Assembly: GCA_964019695.1 (NCBI GenBank)
Contig: OZ026514.1
Coordinates: 9,548,751-9,612,750 of the forward strand
Length of the DNA stretch: 64,000 bases
DNA from: Loripinus fragilis
Lineage: Eukaryota > Mollusca > Bivalvia > Lucinida > Lucinidae
Reading direction: 5' to 3'
The notes below the pieces were generated by a model that saw only the letters and a program-made list of their open reading frames with translations, was not told where the DNA came from and made no database searches. The position numbers and the translations under genes were made by a program. The stretch's first letter is position 1, and each line of letters begins with the position of its first letter. Below are positions 18,759-29,640 of the stretch, in pieces.

Positions 18759-19956
18759 TGTAATACATTGTGCACTACCCTAGACGTCGCCTAGTAACCC
18801 CATCATTAATTCTTTATCGCTACCTTTGGCTTAACTAAGCGATAGTTGCCTTCGCAAAATATGTAAACTTTATCGTCTGTCATTCGTGTTATCGTTGACC
18901 TATTCTTGGGCCTATTTGAAGAATATACGCAGACATTGAAGATAAATGACGAAGAGACAGTTAATACAAGTTGATTGTTTGATGGTAAGATGTTAAATAC
19001 CTTTCCATATGTATATTCCAAGCTAAAATCCATGTTTTTCTGTCAACCACATAAATGTAAAAGTCATTTGTCGCCATCTTGAATTCTCCCGGTCTATCTT
19101 GATGTTTCGAGCCGGCTGATTGGTCAGCATTGACTAGCTGAACCAATCAGAGGTCTTGACAGTTATTATTGTATAGCTGCACGTTCGCTCGTGCCATAGC
19201 AGTATAAATACTCGTGCGCGTTCCTAGCGTCCGCACCCCGTCGCCTGACTTCTGTACTGACACGGTTAACAGGATTTGGTAAAAGACAAAGAAAGAGATT
19301 TTAATCATGATGAGAGAGGTATACAAACTCGGTTATTAGTTATCTAGTTAGCCTAGTATATCATTGATGAAAAGGGCTTATAAAACTATTGTTTTTAAGT
19401 CTAGTTCTCTCAGATTTTACCGACTTTTGACTTGCACTGCTTTTACCGATTTCTGTAAGCTTGACCGAATTTGATCCCTTGACCGAATTTAAGCAAAGCA
19501 TTGTTCCCCTTTTATTAACTAGTGCATTTAGCATAGAATACTGGAGTAAGTCCAGTAAATTACATGCTATAGACATTGTTTACAGAACGAGATAGATCTG
19601 GAGAATTCTTGAGGCCCTTTACCGAATTTATGTCTGCTTAAGCCTTTACCGATTTTATGTCTGCTTAAGGTTGCTTATAAAATTCATGCCCAAGATATTT
19701 GAGTGAACTTGTTATCTATGTGTTTTTATACTAGGAAACCTATGTCATTTTTTTTTGCAATTTAAATACAAATTAAACCTTGTTAAAGTGCCATAATCTT
19801 GTCTCTCCCTTTACCCATTTATTGAAAAGATCCATAAATCAGGCGAACCCCCTGATTTTCTTGTAGCGATCAGATTCCTTTGACCTGAGCTCGGCTAGCA
19901 TAATCCTGACATTGAATACAGCTTTCTTACCAGGTGCAAAGGGTCTGAACGGTACA
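18759..19956 (+). repeat. 3' LTR (uninterrupted)
   Basis: 1198 bp, TGTAATACATTG to ACGGTACA, followed by the target duplication ATAT (19957-19960). It preserves the pre-insertion sequence GATGTTAAATACC at the point where the 5' LTR carries the TTAA element. It contains a second promoter block (TATAAATA at 19203). Small ORFs in it (19361-19576 and others) are shared with the 5' LTR and judged noncoding. Confidence 0.96.
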
Positions 19957-19960
19957 ATAT

Positions 19961-20478
19961 TGAGTCACAAAATCTCTTTAAGAATGGTGGACCGGGTCAT
20001 GGTCAATCTAGGCTTATTATTTTACCATATTTTCTAAGGTCAAATATTCAAATGAGATATACAGACCCAACAACCTAATGCTACAAATCAAGTCCCAACA
20101 GGTTCCAGAAAATATGTTAAGTGTTTTACCATATATGGGCATGTTGGCTATTGTATGTAAAGTAGGTCTAGGTCAATCCAAAATCATAATTTGTGAGAAC
20201 TTGGTAGAGCCCACATTCCCAAAGATGCATACCATGTCCCAAACCCATTGGCCTTTTGATTTCAGAGATGATTTAAAGGGCTTTTAATTTGTATGGGCAT
20301 GGTGGCCATCTTGGTCATGTGACCATACACATTTGTAATACATTTCAAACTCTCAAATTAAGGAGAATTTATATGAAATTTGACTTCAATCAACCCAGTG
20401 GTTTCTGTGAAAAGTTGTTTAAAAAATGCATGTGGCAGTCAAAAATGAGCAACCTTAGATAAAAGTTCAAATGTCTTT
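19961..20478. other. Stretch with no supported gene
   Basis: Right flank of the Gypsy insertion. Loosely repeated phrases (TATGGGCATGTTGGCTATTG near 20134 and TATGGGCATGGTGGCCATCT near 20291) suggest an old degenerate repeat. No coding. Confidence 0.4.
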
Positions 20479-20690
20479 TTATTTATTTGATTTGATTCTT
20501 TAGGTTCAAGTCAACAATTTTTCAGTTATGTCGGGAATGGTCTGCCTGGGTAGAACCAGTCCTAAGCAAGGATTAATATGTCTTGCCCAAGGACACAACT
20601 CAGTGATGACGGTGAGTCTGGTGAGACTCAAAAAACGGCTGTCCTTCAGTTTGAGTCAAACACTCTACCACTGAGCTCCCTGCCTACCAA
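20479..20690 (-). mobile_element. tRNA-headed SINE (family S), minus strand
   Basis: Read on the minus strand it starts GAGCTCAGTGGTAGAGTG (A-box-like) near 20688 and runs through a middle shared with the copies at 23597 and 29938 (CAAGACAYATT, ACTGGTTCNACCCAGG, AACTGAAARATTGTTGA). It ends in an AATCAAATAAATAAA-type tail. More diverged than the other two. 20691-21361 downstream holds nothing I can assign. Confidence 0.75.
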
Positions 20691-22089
20691 ATATTATCAA
20701 ATTATCTCCAAGGATTTTATTGAGCGCACAGGCTTTTATCTACAGATGGACAGACAGGCATTAGACAGCCCGTCCATTCTACGAGGCCCCCGATGGACGG
20801 GGACCCGCATGTTTAAAGGAGTTAGTGGAATGGGTAAGATGCTGACAGACGTCACAAGGGTCTTCCATTATCAGGTAGGAGGTTGTTTTGGTGGTAACAT
20901 TTGCTTTCGATGTGATTCAAAGTTAACTGGCGCTTAGGTTTATTGCAAAGATATGGTAAAAGACAAAGCAAAAGCAAGTACTTTATAAAAGTGACTGTAC
21001 AAAGAAATTCTTGAAAATCACAGTTGTCAGTACGACAGCATACCAAGTTACTGTACAAAAATCTATTTATACAGTGTCTTGTAAAATGAAGAAATTTTCA
21101 TGATTTATCTTCAATGCTGATCCACTTCGAAAATGACATTCCACCAACAGATGGTTCTATAATGTGCTCCTTATGAAATTAATCCTTTTTATTTTGGATA
21201 GTGCGATCAATACACGTTTTGCCTATGATGCAATCATGCATATTTTGCATGCAAAAATTGAGACTTGTGCATTTCACTACGAACGCTTTATAACTGACAC
21301 TTGCCTTCTTGAGGTGTTCCAAGTATACTGATGCATCAAACGGACCAAAACAGTCTGGCTTTTTAACACGGGTGGGCATCAGCGGAACTACCGCGAAATC
21401 GCGTCAACGTAATTTTGTTCCTTCGTCACATCCGGGACCTTTCGCGGTAGTGGCAACGTCATGGAAAAGCCAAACAAAGGTAGGTACTCTCGCTTGTTTT
21501 GTTCTTTTGTAAAAGAATGGGCCAACTATGTAAAAATCTGGCAATGCTATTCCATGTAGATATGATTTACCTTGGTAAACAGGCCAAACGTGATGTTGAA
21601 AAAAGCTTTGCTTTGAGATGCGGACCGTAACCAAATCGAACACAGAACGGTATTTCTTCAGTTTATGTCAAAACGAAGAAAGTATGCAGATGTTTTGCCA
21701 CTTTTAGCTCAGAACAAGCGCATTTCACACATGACATGTTCATAACAGCCCTTATTCTTCCTTCGGACGTAAAAAAATCGAACCGATCATGCTCTATGAA
21801 GGAACGGTGCCAAAGTTTTCAGGCGCAGTAGCGCCTGCGCCATCGCGGTAGTTATAACGTCACGCTCTAGTTCCTTGGAGTATACCATGTCAGTACACGC
21901 AGTGCATGCAAGCGCGGAAAGAACTGTGTGTAATATCTACTGAAACACCCCAAACCACCACCAATCCATCTCAAACGCTCCTCCCAGTGTACAAACTAGC
22001 ACACTTACCCCTGCTCACCTCCAAGACCCCCACAACATTTAGCTCAGCCTTTTGCGCAGATGCGCTACAGATGTAAGCATATGGGTCCG

Positions 22090-22338
22090 GAATTACAATG
22101 CCTCCTTAGAGTTAAGGAAAACTAAAGTTAAGTATTGATTTTTCAGGATTCGAAAAATAACGTTTAAAACTAATTAAAATCACAATATTTTTATTTTTTC
22201 TGAAGATCACAATGATATCTTTGACCACAGATATCACATCGATCCAGGCAATTTATTTAGCTTTTAATATAGCATGTTGAAATATCAATACTTAACTTAA
22301 GTCTTGCTTAACTTTAAGGAGGCATTGTAATTCTGGGC
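22090..22338. mobile_element. 249-bp MITE at the centre of the inner palindrome
   Basis: GAATTACAATGCCTCCTTA at the left is matched by its reverse complement at the right, with arms of about 50 bp including TTAAGTATTGAT. It splits the loop between arms 21510-22085 and 22755-23330. Confidence 0.85.
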
Positions 22339-22419
22339 CCAGGTCTCGTCCACTGGCCCAAATATACTTGAAGTGTATATTATTTATCTGTGGTGTACCG
22401 AAAGGAGCAAAAAGATTAA

Positions 22420-22530
22420 TTATAGTATATACCATATTTAATTATGGTATATACCATAATAAAATATGGCATATACCATAATTAAATGTAGCACATACCT
22501 TAATTAAATATAGTATATACCATGACTAAA
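22420..22530. repeat. Short tandem repeat, about 21-bp unit
   Basis: Five or six imperfect copies of a unit containing AATATGGTATATACCATAAT, itself palindromic. It lies between related TATACTTGAAGTGTATAT segments. Confidence 0.8.
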
Positions 22531-23518
22531 TATACTTGACGTGTATATCATTTATCTACATGTATATATGTGTTAGTACATATAATATTTGGTCTTGTCT
22601 TTATCTACATCCATATTTTGCAGTGTGTGCGAGCAGCCGAAAAGGCCTGGTGAAACTTTAAAAATGCGCAAGCTAATCTGAGTCGAGGCACATGCGATAA
22701 GTGACAAAATCTCATGAACTGACACATATACGAGTATACATGTAGATAAATGATATACACTTCAAGTACTTACATCTGTACCGCATCTGCGCAAAATGCT
22801 GAGCTAAAGGTTATGGGGGTCATTGAGGTGAGGATTTAGAGTGGGGCAGGGGTAAGTGTGCTAGTTTGTACACGGGGATCAGCGTTTGAGATGGATTGGT
22901 GGTGGTTTGGTGTGTTTCAGTAGATACTACAATATTACACACATTTCTCTCCGAGCCTGCATGCACTGCATGTACTAACATGGTATACTCGAAGGAACTA
23001 GAGCGTGACGTTACAACTACGGCGAAGGCCCTACTGCGCCTGAAATCTTTGGCATAATTCCTTATAGAACATGATCGGTTCGATTTTTTTACATGCGAAG
23101 GGGGGATAAAAGCTGTTATGTACATGCCGTGTGTAAAATGCGCTTGTTCTGAGCTAAAACTGGCAAAACATTTGCATAGTTTCTTCGTTTTGACATAAAA
23201 CAGAAGAAATCCCGTTCTGGGTTCGATTTGATTACGGTTCTCATCTACAAACAAAACTTTTTTCAACACCACGTTTGGCCTGTTTAGCAAGGTAATTCAT
23301 ATCAAGATGGAATAGCATTGCCAGATTTTTACATAGTTAGCTCATTCTTTTACAAAAATCAAAACAACCAACATTTTTAAGGTCGGCCCTACATACATTT
23401 TGTAAAATTATGTCAGGATGGTCCATTGTATATATTTAGGGCATCAGTATTTATGCTAAAATCCCCCGTTCCCACAAAAATGTATTTCTTTCTCTGAAGA
23501 TTAATTTTGTTTTTAGAA

Positions 23519-23583
23519 GCAAACAGTGCAGACCCAGATGAAATTCTGCATAGTGCAGCATTTTATCTGGGTCTTCACTGTTT
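23519..23583. repeat. Hairpin element (GCAAACAGTG family)
   Basis: GCAAACAGTGCAGACCCAG faces CTGGGTCTTCACTGTTT around CATAGTG. It directly precedes the SINE target site. Confidence 0.8.
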
Positions 23584-23596
23584 ACCAAACAAGCAG

Positions 23597-23795
23597 TAGG
23601 GAGCGCAGTTGTCAGTGGTAGATTGCTTGACTCGAGACCGAGGGGTCGCGGGCTCGAGCCTCACCGGCGTCACTGTTTTGTAGTCCTTGAACAAGATACA
23701 TTTATCCTCGTTTAGTACTGGTTCATCCCAGGAAGACCCGCCCCTGTTTAACTGAAAGATTGTTGATGGGACGTAAAGAATCAAATCAAACAAAG
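23597..23795 (+). mobile_element. tRNA-headed SINE (family S), with 11-bp target duplication
   Basis: A-box-like GTCAGTGGTAGATTGC, B-box-like GGCTCGAGCC, then the family middle (CCAGGAAGACCCG) and an AATCAAACAAAG tail. It is flanked by CAAACAAGCAG at 23586-23596 and 23796-23806. The Pol III boxes are from a tRNA-derived head, not a functional tRNA gene. The ORF 23575-23802 is incidental. Confidence 0.85.
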
Positions 23796-24390
23796 CAAAC
23801 AAGCAGCTTAGGGTAACTCCCTCAGCAGGATGTGGAAATACAATGCCCGACGTGTCCGTCCTTATCCCATTTTATTTAGGACAAGTAAGACTTAGCAATT
23901 TATTTTCACTAATTTAAGTTCAAACAACTCTATACTTTGATTAATTACTACAAACTCACATGTAGTATGGAAATCATGTAGATCCTGATCAGGTGGTTTT
24001 TGAAGAAGCCAGCAGATTTGGATCGTCACTGTTTACAAAAGAGTTTATATCTGTTTTTACACATTGTTTCAGCAAAATTGGTGGTGGTTTGGTGTGTATC
24101 AGTAGATACTACAGTATTCAAAGTTTATTCAAATCACTCAGTACATGTTAACATGTAATATGAGGTAATAAATAAATATGCATATATTGATGCCCTTCAA
24201 TGCCCACTCAAGGTATTGCGGAAACTGAGTGTACACTCAGCCTACAAAGTCAGGAGCATGTGGCTTCTAATATACACAGTGGTCTGGTTCATTTTTAATG
24301 AACCAGACATTGTGGTATTGGGGCATCTCCGGGCTGATTGGGGAACACAGGCCGTATATATTCTAATATTTAACAACTATTATTTGTAAT

Positions 24391-24442
24391 CACACACACA
24401 CACACATACATACACACAGATACACGCGCGCGCGTGCGCGCC
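24391..24442. repeat. CA/CG microsatellite
   Basis: A run of CA dinucleotides interrupted by CATA, then CGCGCGCGTGCGCGC. The neighbouring 23807-24390 has one short block near 24078 shared with 22900 (GGTGGTGGTTTGGTGTG) and no gene. Confidence 0.9.
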
Positions 24443-24721
24443 CACCAAGCGGATGACATCATGAACAGAGAATTACATGAGATTTGCGTCTCCCCATGCT
24501 GCATTGATCATACATTTCAGGGCAAATGCTCAAAGAAAACGGGCAAGTATGTACAGAAGAGTATACGAATATATCAAGTTTTATTTTTTTCAGGATCTCG
24601 TACACCCGAATCGATATAAACTCATATACTGGTATTTAGTTTGTGTCCCATAAAATATGATGATTGCAGCACAAGGATATGCATGGAGTTAAATAAGTTT
24701 CTGAGAATCTTAAAGAGTATA

Positions 24722-26185
24722 TTAACGAGGACGTGACCTAAAGGTATCAATAACAATTTTCAAAAAGTTACACAGGCGTCTTAATCGCCTAAAGTTAGTA
24801 TCATTAAATATATTTGCATAGGTAAAGAAGTTAACAGGTTTCTTTTTGATATGTGGTAAAAAGATTTTCCTATCAAAGTCAAAGAAACAACATTCCAAAA
24901 CATAGTGAAACTCATCGCCAACAGTGCCAGAATTACACAGGTTACACTTTCTAAGGCTTCTATCAATATTGGCCCATCGGCCTATTTCTATTGGTAGTCT
25001 ATTATTACAGAGCCGATAATCTATAAAGGATTTACGCATTTTAGGTGGCATTCTTATTAAATAGTTTTCAAATTTATGCTCTGTCTTAATAATTCTGTAA
25101 TTCAGGCACTTCGGCGACTCGTTTAATGCTGCTGACCATGACTGCCTATACTGGTCCTGAAGCTTTTGATAGACGGTTTTCGATAGCCAAATGCTATTTT
25201 GAGGATGCTGATATGTCCAAATATTGCTCATACCTACTTCATCTAAAATAGATTTAACATTTTGCAGCCATGGGAAGTCATAGTGGTTGTTATTAAAATT
25301 ATTATACAAGACAGAATACAGTCTATGTGATAATTTTGAAGCAATCTACTACTTCTAATGGTTGATCATTGAAACTAATAGGGCTTCGATGTCTAGACTT
25401 ATCACCAAAAATTAACACCTTTGACTTTTCAGAATTCACTTTGAGTTTCCATTGTGAACAATAAATTTGAAATTTATCTATTAAATCTAGCAATTCTTCC
25501 ATACTTTCGGCAAACAATACCATGTCGTCCGCATATAGCAAAACCACAAGTTTTAAATAGCATTGCAACGAGTCATCAAAGATGCTCATACCAAAGTTAT
25601 TTCCCCTTAGAAGAAAACTTTCTAGATCATTTAAAAATAAAGAAAATAATATAGTTGATAAGTTTTCCCCTTGTCTCAGTCCGTTCTTGCAGTAGAAAAA
25701 TGTTGAGCAGTCACCATTTAATGATACACATGATTTGATATCAGAATACATATTTTTTATTATTGTCAGTATCTTTCCTGATAAAATTGTTCTAAAATAT
25801 CTGTCTGACTATAGTCTGTATATGCAGGTGGGACAAATACTGCTCCAAAGTAAACATCTTCCTCGCTCTGGAATAATGCTTTATCTAGTTTAAACCATAA
25901 TACATATTCACAATCTGTATCTACATACTCAAAATGCTTATATATATTCTTTTTAATCATAACAGCTATACCACCTGATTTTCTTTTGACTTTTTGCTTT
26001 CGGTTCTTTTGGACAACTACAAAATTATCAACGTTCACAATATCAAGATCATCTAATTTGGTTTCTACGCATGAAACAATATCATAAGTCTGAATAAGTT
26101 CATTAAACTCAGGAATGTTCAATTTGGGTTTAAGTCCACATACATTTAAATATAGAAAGTTAATATTTCTGTCCGACGCCTTCAC
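24722..26185 (-). pseudogene. Dead non-LTR retrotransposon (LINE): endonuclease start, RT and C-terminal part
   Basis: On the minus strand: 26185-25766 encodes the start of an APE-type endonuclease (FLYLNVCGLKPKL, SCVETKLDDLD, KSGGIAVMIKK). 25751-25323 encodes RT from GLRQGENLSTILFSLFLNDL through catalytic Y-A-D-D (LLYADDMVLFAES). 25309-24722 encodes the C-terminal part with a C-x2-C / H / C cluster (CNLCNSGTVGDEFHYVLEC). The endonuclease end and the RT N-terminus are missing between the first two pieces, so an internal deletion joins them. Frame breaks occur between all three. It sits inside the foldback element. Confidence 0.85.
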
Positions 26186-27292
26186 ATCCTTCTGACGCCC
26201 TTAGTCTCTAGACACACTCCCAGTATCAGTCGCTGTTCTCACTCTTGGATTGGACCCAGCAGAGACCTCCTTGCCTTACACGCATTTCTCTCCGCGCCTG
26301 CATGTACGAACATTGTATACTCCAAGGAACTAGAGCGTGAGTTACAGCTACCGCGATGGCGATGGCGAAGGCGCTATTGCGCCTAAAATCTTTGGCACCA
26401 TTCCTTCATAGAACATGATCGGTTCGATTTTTTTACGTCCGAAGGAAGAATAAGGGCCGTTACGTACATGCCATGTGTAAAATGCGCTTGTTCTGAGCTA
26501 AAAGTGGCAACACATCTGTATACTTTCTTCGTTTTGACATAAAACTGAAGAAATCCCGTTCTGTGTTCGATTTGGTTACGGTCATCATCTCAAAGCAAAG
26601 CTTTTTTCAACATCACGTTTGGCCTGTTTACCAAGGTAAATCATATCTACATGGAATAGCATTGCCAGATTTTTACATAGTTGGCCCATTCTTTTACAAA
26701 AGAACAAAACAAGCGAGAATACCTACCTTTGTTTGGCTTTTCCGTGACGTTGCCACTACCGCGAAAGGTCCCGGATGTGACGAAGGAACAAAATTACGTT
26801 GACGCGATTTCGCGGTAGTTCCGCTGATGCCCACCCGTGTTTAATCATAACTTGAGAAAATTACCGACATTACTTACCCTGCCAATGTACAGTGAGCCAC
26901 TTTCGTTACGCACCACTTTTTCAGGGCCAACATTTTTTGACGAAAATGCTGGAATCGAACATTCTATATGCCAATTTACTTATTTACATTTTATCTATTT
27001 GATGACATCGACAATATATCCGAATCACTCATGCGAATCATTCTGCTATGCCAAATGCAATTTTGACAAAAATGCACGTGCATTTTGAACGTCTATATTT
27101 TCTATTTGCGTTATACTAGGCTGGATTGAGTCGATATATTTCGCAGCTTATTCGTTTGACAAGAGTATGTTCTAACAGTATGTTTCTGTTAGTGAATTCA
27201 ACAATAGAAACCAAGTTTTGACTGCTAATTCACTAAAGAAAAGCCTATCGTTAGCACAAACTTTCAGTAAAGTATTTTTATGTCGGGACTGT

Positions 27293-27536
27293 CCGTTCCA
27301 GGGCGATGCATCTTTTGTGGATCATTTATGTTATTTCCGTCTTGTGTTGTTAGGCTTTCATGCACGTCTGTTTGTTGATGCCTTGTGGTCACCTGCTGGT
27401 AAAGGACTGGCCTCTTGGCTCTCGTTTGTGATGTCTAATTGTGACGTTGTCACTTTCCCATTGATATCCTGGGTCAGGTGTGGTGCTTGGTTGTATCGAT
27501 TCCTGATCTTTGTCCTCTTTCTTACTTTTTAAAGTA
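27293..27536 (+). repeat. Dispersed repeat family R1, copy 2
   Basis: Partner of 881-1118, same orientation, with only scattered differences. The ORF 27218-27532 over it shares residues with 726-1031 for this reason. 26845-27292 and 27537-28100 show nothing I can assign. Confidence 0.75.
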
Positions 27537-28100
27537 TTTTCTAACTTCTACAGAGACACTCAGAGTTGATTGTTTAATACAACGTTAGTGTATAACTTCT
27601 TATGCAACAAGGCATATCAGAACCAGGTATTTTATGCTGATATAGTCTATAAACTCTAAATCATTGGAAAGCCTAATCAGTCCAAAAATATAATCAAACA
27701 TTATAAAAAGTGGGATATAACATGGATTTAATGCGACAGTCTTCATGCCTGGTTATAAACCCAATTACGGTTTATAGCCAACGTGTCATCTTTGATTGCA
27801 CGACGGACGGTCAGGCCTCAGACACAATGTCGCCCTATACCTAAAAATATTGTTCGGTGAGTTGGTTCCTGACGTTTGTTTTGACTAGTCCCACCATTGT
27901 CCATCTTGAAGTTTGCTATAGGGCTGACTGTCTGTGAGTCAAAAGTATTTTTTTCTTGTTTTAGCATAGTTTGTTAATTTGACATGATTTTGTCTCTCTG
28001 TGATAATGCTTTGCATAAGTTAGAAATGATCAATGTGAGCTAAACAATCAGTGTGTATTTTAGCAACAGCAGAATATAGGGTCAATATTTAGCCAGTAAA

Positions 28101-28410
28101 ATGTATCTTAAGCCACCCCATCTTACGCTGCCTAAGGCTGCTGTCCATTCTAAGGCGGTGATTCCGTTGTTGTGTATTCATTGTCTGTTGTCGTTCACAT
28201 TGTGTGTAGGGGTTTGGTGTTGGGTCGATGTTTTGTGGTGTTGTTCTTGGTGCCTTTTCTAGTCCAGCAATCATCTTGCTGGAGACGAGAGAGCTGGTTG
28301 CTTTACATTAATCGCGGCGTGGCTGCCTGTATTTTGTGTCTCTTCCTCACGGTGCCGTGTGTTGATATGTAGTCTGTGATTGTCGTATTTCCGAGTCATA
28401 CTCACTCACT
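28101..28410 (+). repeat. Dispersed repeat family R2, copy 1
   Basis: It begins near TAAGCCACCCC / GGCTGCTGTCCATTCTAAG and includes AGAGAGCTGGTTGCTTTAC, CTCTTCCTCACGGTGCC and GTATTTCC. Relatives lie at 45550-45690 (+, partial), 60345-60572 (-) and 63415-63860 (+, interrupted). No tRNA head, inverted ends or coding capacity were seen, so the class is unknown. Confidence 0.75.
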
Positions 28411-28587
28411 GTTTTGCCTGGTCGCAAACCCAGATGATAGCCCACACAATCGTGTTCCAAGAGACACTACTGTTTCGTTTCAAGTTCATCTGTTTTGCAA
28501 TAATTGTCTCTTACCTTTTTAGAAACTACAATACGACCCATACACTAAACAAATAACATACTGTCAGCAATAGCACCGAAATTAGTG

Positions 28588-28642
28588 ATGCTTAATAATG
28601 TAACCGACTTGTGATACACAAGTCGGTTACATTATTAAGCAT
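28588..28642. repeat. 55-bp near-perfect hairpin
   Basis: TGCTTAATAATGTAACCGAC... is mirrored around ATA, with about 26 paired bases and no mismatch noticed. Solitary in this window. 28643-29547 contains no supported gene. Confidence 0.85.
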
Positions 28643-29640
28643 TACAAAGAATCGTGATCACAGGTTCGAGCCATTCTAAAAAGCATACCCACGTGGTCTA
28701 GATAAATAATAAGCAAAAATGTTCTGAAGTCTTTGCTGGAGCCACTCAAATTAGGGGCGTGTGTTACATTTATCATACATGTATCTGTCCACATTTGTAC
28801 AGAAGCCACTCTAATCTTCGCGACAATGATGAAAGATGCACAGCTTGAATAGATCACTTAAAATGGAACAGCAAATGCGACAATACGTCAATAATGTCAA
28901 TATGGAAAAGTAACTGAGTATGATCAAGATACCACTGGAAGACTGTCCGAGAAAATGTTGAACAATTCAAACCGTAGGCTACTCCCGCAAAAATTGTTTG
29001 GTTCCAAAGCAACCGTTTGGCTTAAAGCTGCATACTCTGTAACTATGAACATTATTCGAAAAATTTTATTTTCTTTTTAAATCATTTGTAAAAGCTGAAT
29101 CAAGTTATGTTTTCACAATAAATCTGTTCACTAGAGCGGAAAACTGCACGGAAAAGTGAATTATCCTATAAAACAGGTGTGTTTTACTCGTGTCGATAAT
29201 TATTTGCGTCCCTCCAATAATTATAGACAGTTAATTTTAATATAAATGCTGTTGTTTCGATACTGATAATTTGTGAAGATTTACGAAATTGGTAAAATGT
29301 ATACCCGAATTTTAGTTTTTTTACTGCGTTCTTGAAAAATAGAAACATTAGTTCTAAAATTAAAAGATCAAAAGTTACAGACTATGCAGCTTTAATAACG
29401 AAATAGTTTAAATTCTTATGGTAATATGCTGAAGACGAAGATTGCAATATACGAGGAAAAGACAACCGTACATATACACTTCCTATAATTTTCCTTGTAG
29501 CAGTGTCCCTTACATTAGAACTTTGGTTCATCAGGCTACGTTAGCACGAGTGGGCATCAGAGGAACATGTACACCGCGAAGTCGCGTCGACATAAATCTC
29601 TTCCCACGGGACATTTCACGGTAGTGCCAATGTAGTGCCG

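Larger units (their letters stand above)
3188..19956 (+). mobile_element. Young Ty3/Gypsy-type LTR retrotransposon with a third, BTB-encoding ORF
   Basis: The layout is 5' LTR (3188-9219, containing a later insertion), primer-binding site, gag, pol, ORF3, a hairpin array, polypurine tract and 3' LTR (18759-19956). Both LTRs begin TGTAATACATTG and end ACGGTACA. The 4-bp target duplication ATAT lies at 3184-3187 and 19957-19960. Subtracting the nested insert, the element is about 11.9 kb, with LTRs of 1196 and 1198 bp. By eye they differ by one A/T substitution near the end and a 7- versus 9-T run, so insertion was recent. The order protease-RT-RNase H-integrase places it in Ty3/Gypsy rather than Ty1/Copia. 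It is probably non-autonomous now because of an in-frame stop in pol. Long 3' noncoding DNA (17128-18758) and an extra ORF make it larger than usual for the group. Confidence 0.95.
21367..26839. mobile_element. 5.5-kb foldback DNA element with about 570-bp terminal inverted repeats
   Basis: The left terminus CACGGGTGGGCATCAGCGG is mirrored at 26839. Flanking TTTAA (21362-21366 and 26840-26844) is a plausible 5-bp target duplication. The outer arms (21367-21935 and 26268-26839) are highly similar over their whole length. A third, more diverged arm (about 22755-23345) is inverted relative to the left arm and forms an inner palindrome with it. The interior holds a 249-bp MITE, a short tandem repeat, a hairpin element, a SINE, a CA microsatellite and a dead LINE. 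No transposase is present. The matching 79-codon ORFs in the outer arms (21404-21643 minus and 26563-26802 plus) reflect arm identity. Confidence 0.85.

Noticed and set aside
21404..21643. 79-codon ORF conserved in two places (also 26563-26802)
   Set aside because: The conservation follows from the identical inverted-repeat arms; the third arm does not preserve it and no domain is seen.
24434..24619. 61-codon ORF beginning in the CA/CG microsatellite
   Set aside because: It starts in a simple repeat and has no similarity I recognise.
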